DNA of 64,000 nt from Lactococcus lactis. GTDB lineage: Bacteria > Bacillota > Bacilli > Lactobacillales > Streptococcaceae. Positions 47,502-56,768 of this stretch are shown one piece after another. Numbering within the stretch: the first letter of the stretch is position 1; every line of letters begins with the position of its first letter. The translations under genes were made by a program, and so were the position numbers. Below the pieces are notes generated by a model. It ran no database searches, was not told where the DNA came from, and saw only the letters and a program-made list of their open reading frames with translations. The stretch spans positions 1,178,001 to 1,242,000 of the forward strand of contig NZ_CP118969.1 in the NCBI RefSeq assembly GCF_029023865.1, in the 5' to 3' direction.

Positions 47502-48752
47502 ATGATAAGTGCCAAAGAGGTTGAAGATGCCTATGATTTGTTAAAAGCAGTTGTCACTAAAACACCTTTACAATTAGACCCTTACCTTTCCAATAAATAT
47601 CAAGCAAATATTTACTTAAAAGAAGAAAACTTACAGAAAGTTCGTTCTTTTAAATTACGAGGAGCTTATTATTCTATCAGTAAATTATCTGATGAGCAAC
47701 GCTCTAAAGGAGTGGTTTGTGCCTCCGCAGGAAATCATGCACAAGGAGTTGCTTTTGCTGCAAATCAATTAAATATTTCTGCGACAATTTTTATGCCCGT
47801 TACCACACCTAACCAAAAAATTTCACAAGTTAAATTTTTTGGCGAAAGTCATGTAACAATTCGTTTAATTGGTGATACTTTTGATGAATCAGCCAGAGCA
47901 GCAAAAGCTTTTTCTCAAGATAATGACAAACCATTTATAGACCCTTTTGATGATGAAAATGTAATTGCTGGTCAAGGAACAGTGGCTTTAGAAATTTTTG
48001 CGCAAGCTAAAAAACAAGCAATAAGTTTAGATAAGATTTTTGTACAGATTGGTGGAGGTGGTTTAATTGCAGGAATTACGGCCTACAGTAAGGAGCGCTA
48101 TCCCCAAACTGAAATTATCGGAGTTGAAGCAAAAGGGGCAACAAGTATGAAAGCTGCCTACTCTGCTGGTCAGCCCGTCACCTTGGAACACATTGATAAA
48201 TTTGCTGACGGAATTGCGGTTGCGACTGTCGGTCAGAAAACTTACCAACTTATTAATGACAAAGTGAAACAATTGCTTGCGGTTGATGAAGGTTTAATTT
48301 CTCAAACCATACTCGAATTGTATTCAAAATTAGGAATTGTCGCCGAACCAGCAGGTGCAACATCTGTTGCCGCACTTGAACTTATTAAAGATGAAATCAA
48401 GGGTAAAAATATTGTCTGTATCATCAGCGGCGGAAATAATGATATTAGTCGAATGCAAGAAATTGAAGAAAGAGCTTTGGTTTATGAAGGTCTAAAACAT
48501 TATTTTGTCATTAACTTTCCTCAAAGACCAGGAGCCTTACGAACTTTTGTCAGTGATATTTTAGGGCCAAATGATGATATTACCCGATTTGAGTACATCA
48601 AAAGGGCTGATAAAGGTAAAGGGCCTTGTCTTGTTGGGATTTTACTTTCAGATGCTAGTGATTATGATTCATTGATTGATCGGATTGAAAGATTTGATAA
48701 TCGTTATGTTAACTTACATGGAAATGATAGTTTATACGAACTTTTGGTCTAA
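47502..48752 (+). CDS. ilvA: Threonine deaminase (threonine ammonia-lyase)
   Basis: A 416-residue PLP enzyme that turns threonine into 2-oxobutanoate for isoleucine synthesis. The PLP lysine is Lys51 in VRSFKLRGAYYS; CASAGNHAQGVAFAA, QIGGGGLIAG and ISGGNND are the cofactor-binding loops. A single C-terminal ACT-like regulatory domain (about 335-416, VINFPQRPGALRTFV) is seen. GGAGGA ribosome-binding site. The ridA gene downstream fits its need to clear the reactive enamine product. Confidence 0.95.
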   Translation: MISAKEVEDAYDLLKAVVTKTPLQLDPYLSNKYQANIYLKEENLQKVRSFKLRGAYYSISKLSDEQRSKGVVCASAGNHAQGVAFAANQLNISATIFMPVTTPNQKISQVKFFGESHVTIRLIGDTFDESARAAKAFSQDNDKPFIDPFDDENVIAGQGTVALEIFAQAKKQAISLDKIFVQIGGGGLIAGITAYSKERYPQTEIIGVEAKGATSMKAAYSAGQPVTLEHIDKFADGIAVATVGQKTYQLINDKVKQLLAVDEGLISQTILELYSKLGIVAEPAGATSVAALELIKDEIKGKNIVCIISGGNNDISRMQEIEERALVYEGLKHYFVINFPQRPGALRTFVSDILGPNDDITRFEYIKRADKGKGPCLVGILLSDASDYDSLIDRIERFDNRYVNLHGNDSLYELLV

Positions 48753-48813
48753 CTAACCAATTGGTTTGAGCCATTTTCTAGTTTCAATTCTCTTTAAATC
48801 ACTAGAAATTTGA

Positions 48814-48819
48814 TATAAT
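48814..48819 (+). promoter_or_regulatory. Possible -10 box of an aldB promoter
   Basis: TGATATAATTT (TATAAT at 48814-48819) in the 115-base gap after ilvA. No clear -35 at the right distance, so this is weak. The dyad AACCAATTGGTT at about 48756 has no T-run. Confidence 0.35.
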
Positions 48820-48867
48820 TTAATTAATAAATTATTTAAATTTAATGAGATAGAAAAGAGAAATATC

Positions 48868-49577
48868 ATGACAGAAATCACACAACTTTTTCAATATAAT
48901 ACCCTTGGAGCTTTAATGGCAGGCCTTTACGAGGGGACAATGACAATTGGTGAACTTCTGAAACATGGTGATTTAGGAATTGGAACTTTAGATTCTGTTG
49001 ATGGAGAATTAATTGTTTTGGACGGCAAAGCCTACCAAGCTAAAGGTGATAAAACTATCGTCGAATTAACTGATGACATCAAAGTTCCTTATGCTGCAGT
49101 TGTTCCCCATCAGGCAGAGGTAGTTTTTAAACAAAAATTTACGGCCAGTGATAAGGAATTAGAAAACCGAATCGAAAGCTATTTTGACGGGCAAAACTTA
49201 TTTCGCTCAATCAAAATAACTGGTGAGTTTCCAAAAATGCACGTTCGTTGATTCCACGGGCAAAATCAGGGACAAGATTTGTAGAAGTTTCACAAAATCA
49301 ACCCGAATACACTGAAGAAAACGTCAAAGGAACAATTGTTGGGATTTGGACTCCAGAAATGTTTCATGGTGTGAGTGTTGCTGGTTATCACCTCCATTTT
49401 ATTAGTGAAGATTTTACTTTTGGTGGACATGTCCTTGATTTTATTATTGATAATGGTACTGTTGAAATTGGCGCAATTGACCAATTGAACCAATCATTCC
49501 CCGTTCAAGATCGCAAATTCTTGTTTGCTGACCTTGATATTGAAGCACTAAAAAAAGATATCGATGTAGCTGAATGA
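48868..49577 (+). pseudogene. aldB: Alpha-acetolactate decarboxylase, frameshifted
   Basis: Zinc enzyme that turns acetolactate into acetoin and, in lactococci, drains acetolactate from valine/leucine synthesis. The first frame (48868-49251) carries LFQYNTLGALMAGLYEG and runs to PKMHVR, then TGA. The second frame continues IPRAKSGTRFVEVSQNQPEY, GTIVGIWTPEMFHGVSVAGY and the zinc-binding HLHFISEDFTFGGHV. One missing base at about 49248 (CGT-ATG-ATT expected, CGT-TG-ATT seen) explains the break, and the repaired length is 236-237 codons, the normal size. Metal ligands are in the second part, so no activity is expected. Loss of aldB is a known route to diacetyl overproduction, so a real mutation is plausible. 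Confidence 0.9.
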
Positions 49578-49617
49578 TAATCACTAGATTTCTTTAGCTA
49601 TATTAAAGGAGAAATCT

Positions 49618-49998
49618 ATGAAAATTATTGCAACATTAGATGCACCAGCCGCTATCGGTCCTTATGTTCAAGGCAAAATTGTTAATGGTTTACTCTATGC
49701 ATCAGGCCAAATTCCGTTGAATCCATTGAATGGAGAGATTGTTGGAGATAGCATTGAGACTCAAACCGAACAGGTGATGAAAAATATTTCTGCTATTTTG
49801 AAAGAAGCACATTCTGATTTTGACTTAGTCATCAAAACAACATGTTTCTTGAAAAATATTGAAGATTTTTCAAGATTTAATGCAATTTATTCAAAGTTTT
49901 TTGATAAGGAATTCCCAGCGCGTTCCGCTGTTGGAGTTGCAGGATTACCTAAAAATGTCCTTATTGAAATAGAAGTCATTGCAGAAGTTAAATCCTAA
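49618..49998 (+). CDS. ridA: RidA family enamine/imine deaminase
   Basis: A 126-residue YjgF/YER057c/UK114 protein. Family marks are PAAIGPYVQGKIVNGLLYAS, SGQIPLNP, the near-C-terminal arginine in FPARSAVGVAGLP and the final LIEIEVIAE. RidA hydrolyses the 2-aminoacrylate/2-aminocrotonate made by PLP enzymes such as IlvA, which fits its place after ilvA-aldB. AAGGAG ribosome-binding site. Confidence 0.9.
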   Translation: MKIIATLDAPAAIGPYVQGKIVNGLLYASGQIPLNPLNGEIVGDSIETQTEQVMKNISAILKEAHSDFDLVIKTTCFLKNIEDFSRFNAIYSKFFDKEFPARSAVGVAGLPKNVLIEIEVIAEVKS

Positions 49999-50018
49999 AA
50001 TTAAAACATATTAGCTAT

Positions 50019-50055
50019 AAAAATTACTGACAAGATTTCTGTCAGTAATTTTTTT
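50019..50055 (+). terminator. Rho-independent terminator of the ilv-aldB-ridA transcript
   Basis: AAAAATTACTGACA / TGTCAGTAATTTTT stem with a 7-base loop and T-run; same motif family as the terminators at 1480 and 15479. Confidence 0.88.
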
Positions 50056-50075
50056 GGTTACAAGTCAGTCTTTTT

Positions 50076-50083
50076 TACGTATA
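50076..50083 (+). promoter_or_regulatory. ComX-type competence box before dprA
   Basis: TACGTATA preceded by a run of six Ts, 61 bases before dprA, is one mismatch from the streptococcal/lactococcal late competence box TACGAATA. It predicts ComX-dependent transcription of dprA. Confidence 0.5.
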
Positions 50084-50143
50084 GAAAATTATAAGCCAAT
50101 TTTAAAATTGCTGACAAATCTGTCAGTAAAAAATGGAGGAATT

Positions 50144-50992
50144 ATGATAACAAATTTTGATTTATATCGTTGGAAAAAAGCTGGCATGACCAATTTAGGA
50201 GTAAATAAACTTTTAAAATTTTTTCATAGATATGATAAAAAAATAAGTTTAAGACAAATGGGACAAGTAGCACAACTTAAATCAATTCCCAACTTTATTG
50301 AACAATATAAAAATCAAGACGTAAGTAAACTGAGAGAAGAGTATAAAATATACCCATCATTTTCTCTTCTTGATGAAATTTATCCCGAAAGGCTCAAGGA
50401 AATTTACAATCCACCGGTTCTATTATTTTATCAAGGAGATATAAGACTCTTAAAAACTCCTAAATTAGCTTTTGTTGGTAGTCGACAAGCAAGCTCACAA
50501 GGAATTAAAGCCGTTCAAAAAATTGTGACAGAGTTGAACCAAAATTTTACGATTGTCAGCGGACTCGCTAAAGGAATTGATACAGCAAGTCATCTTTCTG
50601 CCATTAAAAATAAAATCCCTACAATTGCAGTTATCGGTACAGGCTTAGATATCTTTTATCCTTTAGAAAATCGAAAAATTCAAGAGTATCTTGCTAAAAA
50701 CCAACTCATACTATCAGAATATTCAGTCGGAGAAAAGCCACTTCGTTATCATTTTCCTGAACGTAATCGTATCATTGCGGGACTTTCACATGGTGTAGTA
50801 GTGATAGAAGCAAAGTTACGAAGTGGTAGTTTAATTACTTGTGAGCGCGCTCTGGAAGAAGGAAGAGATATTTTCGCTGTACCAGGAAACATAGCAGATG
50901 GATTTTCAGATGGCTGTAATCATCTAATACAACAAGGAGCAAAATTAATCTATCAAGCCCAAGATATCTTAGAAGAATATTTGTATGATTAA
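50144..50992 (+). CDS. dprA: DNA processing protein DprA (Smf)
   Basis: A 282-residue protein that loads RecA on incoming single-stranded DNA during natural transformation. The Rossmann-like domain shows KLAFVGSRQASSQG, FTIVSGLAKGIDTASHL, GTGLDIFYPLENRKI, FPERNRIIAGLSHGVVVIEA and GRDIFAVPGNI. I start at 50144 after TGGAGGA; the longer open frame upstream runs over the competence box and a hairpin and is rejected. A CTGACA / TGTCAG hairpin (50111-50126) lies between box and start, in the predicted 5' leader. Confidence 0.93.
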   Translation: MITNFDLYRWKKAGMTNLGVNKLLKFFHRYDKKISLRQMGQVAQLKSIPNFIEQYKNQDVSKLREEYKIYPSFSLLDEIYPERLKEIYNPPVLLFYQGDIRLLKTPKLAFVGSRQASSQGIKAVQKIVTELNQNFTIVSGLAKGIDTASHLSAIKNKIPTIAVIGTGLDIFYPLENRKIQEYLAKNQLILSEYSVGEKPLRYHFPERNRIIAGLSHGVVVIEAKLRSGSLITCERALEEGRDIFAVPGNIADGFSDGCNHLIQQGAKLIYQAQDILEEYLYD

Positions 50993-51083
50993 AAAAAGCC
51001 TTTATCACCTTGCACCACATGACTTAAGTCGGTTTTTATAGTACAAAAAAATATCAAGTTCTACTATAAGAAAACTAAATAAC

Positions 51084-51112
51084 TTGACATATTGAAGAAA
51101 AGCATTTATTAT
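51084..51112 (+). promoter_or_regulatory. Strong sigma-A promoter upstream of topA
   Basis: TTGACA (51084-51089) and TATTAT (51107-51112) with 17-base spacing. It would give a leader of about 135 bases before topA, long enough for control elements; no clear fold was recognised. Confidence 0.65.
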
Positions 51113-51253
51113 GAGAGAGTGAATTTAATGTAAATAAGAGTATTAACACCTCTTAAACTATTATTTTACTTCCACATTCGATATATACCTCTATGAATTA
51201 AGATACAATAACTAAAAGATAGTGGATACCAAAAAGAATAAATAGGAAAAATT

Positions 51254-53386
51254 ATGCCAACTTCAACTAAAAGTAAAACAAAAACAACTACAAAGAAAAA
51301 AACAACACGAAAAAGAGTCACTCCAGGTAAAAATCTGGTTATTGTAGAATCGCCAGCAAAAGCTAAAACAATTGAAAAATATTTAGGTCGAAACTACAAA
51401 GTTGTGGCTTCAGTAGGTCATATTCGTGATTTGAAAAAATCAACCATGTCTGTTGATATAGAGAATGACTATGAACCTCAATATATTAATATTCGTGGGA
51501 AAGCCCCATTAATCAACTCTCTCAAAAAAGAAGCAAAGGCTGCCAAAGCCGTCTACCTCGCAAGTGACCCGGACCGTGAAGGCGAAGCAATTTCTTGGCA
51601 CTTAGCACATATCTTAAATCTTCCACTTGAAGAAAAAAATCGAGTGGTCTTTAATGAAATTACTAAAGATGCTGTTAAAAATGCCTTTAAGGAGCCGCGT
51701 CAAATTGATGTGGATCTAGTTGATGCCCAACAAGCACGCCGAGTTCTTGACCGTTTGGTGGGTTATTCAATTAGTCCTATTCTATGGAAAAAAGTCAAAA
51801 AAGGACTCTCAGCAGGTCGAGTTCAATCTATTGCCTTAAAACTAATTGTTGACCGCGAGAATGAAATTAATGCTTTTATTCCAGAAGAGTATTGGTCAAT
51901 TGATGGTGAATTTAAAAAAGGAACTAAAAAATTCAAAGCATCCTTCTGGGGAATTGACGGAAAAAAACATCCTTTAAAAACCAATGAAGATGTCATCAAA
52001 GTCATGGAACGTTTAGACGGTCCTGATTTTAACGTAGATAAAGTTGAAAAGAAAGAACGTCGCAGAAACGCTCCTCTTCCTTATACAACTAGCTCAATGC
52101 AACAAGACGCAGCTAATAAACTTAACTTTCGTACCCGTAAAACAATGATGGTTGCTCAACAACTTTATGAAGGTCTTACTTTAGGAAGCCAGGGCCATCA
52201 AGGTTTAATTACCTATATGCGTACAGACTCAACACGTATTTCTCCTGTTGCACAAAGTGCAGCTCATAATTATATTGCTGATCAATTTGGAGAAAAATAT
52301 AGTAAACACGGTTCAAAAGTTAAAAATGCCTCTGGAGCCCAAGATGCCCACGAAGCAATTCGACCTTCAAATGTCTTTAACACTCCAGACGCCATTGCTA
52401 AATATCTAGACAAAGATCAACTAAAACTTTACACACTCATCTGGAATCGTTTCGTTGCCAGTCAAATGGTCGCAGCTATTTTCGATACTGTTAAAGTAAA
52501 TCTGTCTCAAAATGGTGTTATCTTTATTGCTAATGGTTCACAAGTGAAATTTGACGGTTATCTGCGAATCTACAATGATTCTGATAAATCAAATATGCTT
52601 CCAGAGATGGAAGAAAATGAAACTGTCAAAAAAGCGAATGTTAAACCAGAACAACATTTCACTCAACCACCAGCTAGATATTCCGAAGCAACACTCATCA
52701 AGACATTGGAAGAAAATGGAGTGGGACGTCCCTCAACCTATGCGCCTACACTAGAAACAATTCAAAAACGTTACTATGTGAGATTGTCAGCAAAACGTTT
52801 TGAACCTACAGAGCTTGGAGAAATTGTCAATAAGCTTATTGTTGAGTTCTTCCCTAACATTGTAAATACTGAATTTACAGCTGAAATGGAAAAAGATCTT
52901 GATGAAGTTGAAGAAGGAAAACGTCAATGGATTGAGGTTGTTGACCAATTTTACAAACCCTTTGCAAAAGAACTTGAAAATGCCGAAGAAGGTATGGAAA
53001 AAATCCAAATCAAGGATGAACCTGCTGGCTTTGACTGTGATGTTTGTGGAAGTCCGATGGTAATTAAGTTGGGACGTTTCGGAAAATTTTATGCTTGTAG
53101 CAACTTCCCAGATTGCCGAAATACTAAGGCAATTGTCAAAGAAATCGGCGTAAAATGTCCGCTTTGTCATGAAGGAAATATTATCGAACGCAAAACAAAG
53201 AAAAATAGAATTTTCTATGGTTGTGATCGTTACCCAGAATGTGAATTCACAAGTTGGGACAAACCTATCGGACGTGATTGTCCTAAATCTGGACATTTTC
53301 TTGTTGAAAAGAAAGTTCGTGGTGGCGGTAAACAAGTGGTATGTTCAAATGATGAATGTGATTATCAAGAAGAAAAACAAAAATAA
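51254..53386 (+). CDS. topA: DNA topoisomerase I
   Basis: A 710-residue type IA topoisomerase that relaxes negative supercoils. A Lys/Thr-rich tail (1-24) precedes the TOPRIM domain ([37 protein letters not shown]). The catalytic tyrosine lies in [15 protein letters not shown]. Three C-terminal zinc-finger regions follow (CDVCGSPM...[15 protein letters not shown]...CDRYPEC and a last one, CPKSGHFL...CSNDECDY, where one Cys of the first pair is replaced). Length and motifs are normal. Confidence 0.95.
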   Translation: MPTSTKSKTKTTTKKKTTRKRVTPGKNLVIVESPAKAKTIEKYLGRNYKVVASVGHIRDLKKSTMSVDIENDYEPQYINIRGKAPLINSLKKEAKAAKAVYLASDPDREGEAISWHLAHILNLPLEEKNRVVFNEITKDAVKNAFKEPRQIDVDLVDAQQARRVLDRLVGYSISPILWKKVKKGLSAGRVQSIALKLIVDRENEINAFIPEEYWSIDGEFKKGTKKFKASFWGIDGKKHPLKTNEDVIKVMERLDGPDFNVDKVEKKERRRNAPLPYTTSSMQQDAANKLNFRTRKTMMVAQQLYEGLTLGSQGHQGLITYMRTDSTRISPVAQSAAHNYIADQFGEKYSKHGSKVKNASGAQDAHEAIRPSNVFNTPDAIAKYLDKDQLKLYTLIWNRFVASQMVAAIFDTVKVNLSQNGVIFIANGSQVKFDGYLRIYNDSDKSNMLPEMEENETVKKANVKPEQHFTQPPARYSEATLIKTLEENGVGRPSTYAPTLETIQKRYYVRLSAKRFEPTELGEIVNKLIVEFFPNIVNTEFTAEMEKDLDEVEEGKRQWIEVVDQFYKPFAKELENAEEGMEKIQIKDEPAGFDCDVCGSPMVIKLGRFGKFYACSNFPDCRNTKAIVKEIGVKCPLCHEGNIIERKTKKNRIFYGCDRYPECEFTSWDKPIGRDCPKSGHFLVEKKVRGGGKQVVCSNDECDYQEEKQK

Positions 53387-53407
53387 AAGGCGCTTCCGCG
53401 CTTTTTT
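53385..53407 (+). terminator. Rho-independent terminator of topA
   Basis: AAAAGGCGC / GCGCTTTT stem with one bulged G and a TTCC loop, overlapping the stop codon and followed by Ts. Confidence 0.75.
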
Positions 53408-53444
53408 ATTATATTAATCAATGGAAAAATTTACTAAATTTAGA

Positions 53445-53450
53445 TATAAT
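53445..53450 (+). promoter_or_regulatory. -10 box of trmFO, implying a leaderless mRNA
   Basis: TATAAT at 53445-53450 ends 7 bases before the trmFO ATG at 53458, so transcription should start at or next to the A of the ATG. The -35 candidate at 17-base spacing (TGGAAA) is weak. No usable ribosome-binding site fits between. Confidence 0.55.
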
Positions 53451-53457
53451 TGGGACT

Positions 53458-54801
53458 ATGAAAAAAACACATATTAACGTTATTGGAGCGGGACTTGCTG
53501 GTTCTGAAGCTGCTTATCAAATTGCTAAGCGTGGCATTCCCGTTAAACTATACGAAATGCGAGGCGTTAAACAAACCCCTCAACACAAAACAGATAAATT
53601 TGCTGAACTAGTCTGTTCAAATTCTCTTCGTGGAGCTGCAATCACTAACGCGGTTGGTCTCTTAAAAGAAGAAATGAGAAGACTTGATTCTGTCATTATC
53701 AAGGCAGCAGAAGTGACTCAAGTACCTGCTGGTGGAGCATTAGCCGTTGATAGAGAAGGCTTCTCTGATTTTGTCACAAGAGAAGTTTCTAACCATCCAT
53801 TAGTAGAAGTAATTCGAGAAGAAATTACTGATCTTCCAGAAGATGAAATTACAATTATCGCTACCGGACCTTTAACTTCAGATAAATTAGCAGAAAAAAT
53901 TCATGAGTTTAACGGTGCGGATGGCTTTTATTTTTATGATGCAGCAGCACCGATTATTGACGCCAACTCGATTAATTTTGAAAAAGTCTATAAAAAATCT
54001 CGATATGATAAAGGCGAAGCTGACTATATCAACTGTCCAATGACCAAGGAAGAATTTCAAGCCTTTCAAGAAGCTTTAATTTCTGCTGAAGAAGCTCCTT
54101 TAAACTCTTTTGAAGATTTAAAAGTCTTTGAAGGTTGTATGCCTATTGAAGAAATGGCCAAACGTGGTTATAAAACAATGCTATTTGGACCGATGAAACC
54201 TGTTGGATTAGAATATCCTGAAGATTATAAAGGACCGAGAGACGGTGATTTTAAGACTCCCTATGCAGTTGTTCAACTTCGCCAAGATAATGCTTCCGCA
54301 TCTTTGTACAATATCGTAGGATTTCAAACTCATTTAAAATGGGGAGAACAAAAACGAGTTTTCCAAATGATTCCAGGTCTTGAAAATGCTGAATTCGTTC
54401 GTTATGGAGTCATGCATCGCAATTCTTACATGGATTCTCCAAATCTTCTTAAACAAACCTTCCAATCTCGCAAACAAGAGAATCTGTTCTTTGCAGGGCA
54501 AATGACAGGAGTAGAGGGTTACGTAGAATCAGCTGCTTCTGGTTTAGTTGCTGGAATTAATGCCGTCAAACTCTTTAATGACGAAGAAGTAGTTATATTC
54601 CCAAAAACAACGGCGATTGGAAGTTTACCTTACTACATCACCCATACTGACAGCAAACATTTTCAACCAATGAATGTAACCTTCGGAATTGTTGAAGAAT
54701 TAGAAGGCCCACGAATTCGTGATAAAAAAGAACGTTATACTAAGGTAGCAGAGCGTGCTTTAAATAGCTTAACAGATATTATTTCAAAAGATAATCTATA
54801 A
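53458..54801 (+). CDS. trmFO: Methylenetetrahydrofolate-tRNA-(uracil-5-)-methyltransferase TrmFO
   Basis: A 447-residue FAD protein (formerly Gid) that makes 5-methyluridine-54 in tRNA from methylene-THF. FAD-binding [20 protein letters not shown] is at the N-terminus. [31 protein letters not shown]-like [19 protein letters not shown] with its catalytic Cys, and [19 protein letters not shown] follow. The last codons (SKDNL, stop) lie in a perfect inverted repeat shared with the convergent xerS gene. Confidence 0.95.
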   Translation: MKKTHINVIGAGLAGSEAAYQIAKRGIPVKLYEMRGVKQTPQHKTDKFAELVCSNSLRGAAITNAVGLLKEEMRRLDSVIIKAAEVTQVPAGGALAVDREGFSDFVTREVSNHPLVEVIREEITDLPEDEITIIATGPLTSDKLAEKIHEFNGADGFYFYDAAAPIIDANSINFEKVYKKSRYDKGEADYINCPMTKEEFQAFQEALISAEEAPLNSFEDLKVFEGCMPIEEMAKRGYKTMLFGPMKPVGLEYPEDYKGPRDGDFKTPYAVVQLRQDNASASLYNIVGFQTHLKWGEQKRVFQMIPGLENAEFVRYGVMHRNSYMDSPNLLKQTFQSRKQENLFFAGQMTGVEGYVESAASGLVAGINAVKLFNDEEVVIFPKTTAIGSLPYYITHTDSKHFQPMNVTFGIVEELEGPRIRDKKERYTKVAERALNSLTDIISKDNL

Positions 54802-54858
54802 CAAATAAAAAACACTTGGAATTTGAATCAAGTGTTTTTTATTTGTTATAGATTATCT
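54789..54858. terminator. Perfect 30-bp inverted repeat ending both trmFO and xerS
   Basis: The left arm 54789-54818 and right arm 54829-54858 are exact reverse complements over 30 bases, with a 10-base loop. The inner part, AAAAAACACTTG / CAAGTGTTTTTT, is a bidirectional terminator. The outer part, AGATAATCTATAA, codes the C-terminal Asp-Asn-Leu-stop of both convergent genes. Confidence 0.95.
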
Positions 54859-55916
54859 AAAGCATTTTTTTGCTCTTCATTGATAATATGAGTATAAAGG
54901 TCTGTAACTTGAGTTGAAGCGTGCCCTAACTGATTACTCACCAATACCTGAGAATTTGTTTGAGCATAAAGTCGAGTCGCAAGTGTATGTCTAAGCTTGT
55001 GAGGGGTAACTCGCACTTTAAAAGCTTGAGAATATTTAGCAACTAATTTTTCAACACTAGAAGGATCTATTCGGCTAGGAACATCTCTATAAAGTGTCAC
55101 AAAAAATGCCGTATCTTTCGCTGTAGTCTTATAACGTTGACTTCGTACTTCCAAGTATCTTTCAAAATAAGTTTTGGCAAAAGGAGCATAAGGAACAGCA
55201 TCCCTTTTTCCTCCTTTACGAGTCACCTCAACAACCATAGTAATAAGATTTAAATCTCTTAAATCTACATTAACTGCCTCAGAAAGACGAATACCAGAGG
55301 CTAAAATAAGTGCAATAATTGCTAAATCACGTTCTTTATTTTTGAAAAAACTAGAACGAGCTCTATTTGATAATGTTTTTTCATATTCATTATCAATATA
55401 GTCAAGAAAACCTTGAGTTTCATCTCCCAAAAAAAGCTTCCCTTTAATATTCTCAGCACGAGAAGCTAAAGTTTCGGATTTTTTCTTAGTCTGTACCTTC
55501 TTCATAACATTACGATAGAAGTAAGGCTCACCATCTTCATTTTCAACCTCTTCAGTAAGGTATTTATAAAGACTAGAAAGAGCAGATAGAGTACGATTAA
55601 TTGTTGTTTGACTTACCCCATAACGAGTAGAGCGCGTATTTAAACGGGGTCTCTCCCTAAGATAGAGGATAAATGACTCCAAATCTCGTTTAGTTAAGTT
55701 TTCTAAAACAGAGAGGGAAACATCAGTTATCTTATCAACATCAGCAACTCCAGAATCGACCAACCAACTAAAGAAACGTTCATATTCTTTAAGATATTCA
55801 TAAAGTGTATTCAAACTATAAGGAATAGTAAGTTTAGATTGATAATATTCTAAAACATAAGAAGGCATGATATGTTTTAGTTTTTCAATATTTTGTATTA
55901 ATTGTTCACGTTTCAT
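54846..55916 (-). CDS. xerS: Tyrosine recombinase XerS (chromosome dimer resolution)
   Basis: A 356-residue single-subunit Xer recombinase used by lactococci and streptococci to resolve chromosome dimers at dif_SL with FtsK. The N-terminal SAM-like core-binding domain spans about 20-140. Catalytic residues are Arg in [11 protein letters not shown], the [11 protein letters not shown] lysine, [30 protein letters not shown] with the nucleophile Tyr near the end. I start at 55916 (MKREQLIQ); the upstream ATG at 55946 precedes the -10 box and cannot be used from the promoter seen. The start lies 7 bases after the -10 box with no ribosome-binding site, so the mRNA is probably leaderless. Confidence 0.93.
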   Translation of the reverse strand: MKREQLIQNIEKLKHIMPSYVLEYYQSKLTIPYSLNTLYEYLKEYERFFSWLVDSGVADVDKITDVSLSVLENLTKRDLESFILYLRERPRLNTRSTRYGVSQTTINRTLSALSSLYKYLTEEVENEDGEPYFYRNVMKKVQTKKKSETLASRAENIKGKLFLGDETQGFLDYIDNEYEKTLSNRARSSFFKNKERDLAIIALILASGIRLSEAVNVDLRDLNLITMVVEVTRKGGKRDAVPYAPFAKTYFERYLEVRSQRYKTTAKDTAFFVTLYRDVPSRIDPSSVEKLVAKYSQAFKVRVTPHKLRHTLATRLYAQTNSQVLVSNQLGHASTQVTDLYTHIINEEQKNALDNL

Positions 55917-55923
55917 AAATTTA

Positions 55924-55953
55924 AGTATACCAGAAGAGATATCCAATTGTCAA
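55924..55953 (-). promoter_or_regulatory. xerS promoter whose -35 lies in dif
   Basis: On the minus strand TTGACA (55948-55953) and TATACT (55924-55929) are spaced by 18 bases. The -35 is the end of the dif site, so XerS bound to dif should repress its own gene. Confidence 0.65.
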
Positions 55954-55978
55954 GAAAATTACAGTTTTTCGGAAAGAT
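55948..55978 (-). other. dif_SL chromosome dimer resolution site
   Basis: The minus strand begins ATCTTTCCGAAAAACTGTAA and ends TTTTCTTGACA, 31 bases in all. This matches the dif_SL site of lactococci and streptococci as I know it. It lies directly upstream of xerS, the usual place. It marks the replication terminus region and is a common target of mobile elements. Confidence 0.88.
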
Positions 55979-56173
55979 GTTACTTAAAACATATAGGAGT
56001 TCTGTGTCACACCTTTTCAAAAGGTTTCGTAAACCTTGCTATTATAAGGTTTCTGTAACACATTGCTCTCCTGCTTTTTGCTTTAATTATCTTTCTAAAA
56101 AATTTTTTCTAAGAAAGTCTTGCTTTGTAAAAAATTTAAAAATAGATATTAATTGTAATCAGCTACCCATCAA

Positions 56174-56206
56174 AAAAGGGAGATTCCAATTAAGAATCTC
56201 CCTTTT
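56174..56206. terminator. Terminator-like hairpin, possibly bidirectional
   Basis: AAAAGGGAGATTC / GAATCTCCCTTTT perfect 13-bp stem with a 7-base loop and A- and T-tracts at its two ends. Confidence 0.75.
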
Positions 56207-56290
56207 ACATCATTTGACTTGACTTTTTATGCATATTTATTTATAATATCATTAAGTAAGTCGATTGAACGGACTGTGTTCTTAATCGGC

Positions 56291-56329
56291 AGGTCTGATT
56301 AAGTTACTAGCTTAATTAGGCCTTTTTTT
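56291..56329 (+). terminator. Plus-strand terminator-like hairpin without an obvious gene
   Basis: AGGTCTGATTAAG / CTTAATTAGGCCT stem (two G-U pairs) followed by seven Ts. Confidence 0.65.
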
Positions 56330-56394
56330 ATTTGCCTTGATTATAACATAAATTAACCTTGCTTGCAAGGATTTTTTTGTTATGCTCTATTATG

Positions 56395-56685
56395 CTAATT
56401 AATCGGCTTTTGGTGGGTATTTAACTTCCATTTTTTTCTGTCAAAGAAAGCTAAGGCCTCCTGTTTAACTTCAAATTTATGCCAGGTGTCACCATTTTTC
56501 CAATACAAAAATCCATCCTTTGAGGTAACCACGGCAACAATCTTAACCCTTTGGGGGCCACTTTTGGTTTCAACAGCCGCCTCGTCGCCTTTACGTAGTC
56601 TAATTGGTTGTAGGTGGTCTGGTACCTTCCAATAGCGTTTATGTTTGTCAGTTCCGTTTATATGGACTGCTTGAATGATTTTCAT
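56395..56685 (-). CDS. Small DUF5839-like protein
   Basis: A 96-residue soluble protein, MKIIQAVHINGTDKHKRYWK at the start, with DEAAVETKSGPQRVKIVAVV and a Trp-rich YWKNGDTWHKF segment. From memory it resembles DUF5839 proteins found in phages and mobile elements of Firmicutes; the function is unknown and the family match is not certain. Start supported by AGGGGAGTA on the minus strand; a TATAAT -10 lies at 56720-56725. It lies between dif and the second recombinase gene, so it is probably accessory DNA. Confidence 0.6.
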   Translation of the reverse strand: MKIIQAVHINGTDKHKRYWKVPDHLQPIRLRKGDEAAVETKSGPQRVKIVAVVTSKDGFLYWKNGDTWHKFEVKQEALAFFDRKKWKLNTHQKPIN

Positions 56686-56768
56686 GATTACTCCCCTGTT
56701 ATTTAATTACGTTAACTTGATTATATCAAAAATTGTACAGTAAATAAATTTCAGACATTTTGTGAATT

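Larger units (their letters stand above)
55917..56394. other. dif site and terminator-rich non-coding stretch
   Basis: 478 bases without a credible gene. It holds the xerS promoter and dif at the left, then AT-rich sequence, then two terminator-like hairpins (listed) and a CCTTGC / GCAAGG hairpin followed by seven Ts at about 56357-56380. Short open frames around 55867-56222 have no ribosome-binding site and look random. Confidence 0.6.

Noticed and set aside
50054-50143. N-terminal extension of dprA.
   Set aside because: The extra residues overlap the ridA terminator end, the competence box and a hairpin; the ATG at 50144 has a strong GGAGG.
55867-56222. Short plus-strand ORFs across the xerS start and dif.
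   Set aside because: No ribosome-binding sites, random composition, overlap with dif and a terminator.
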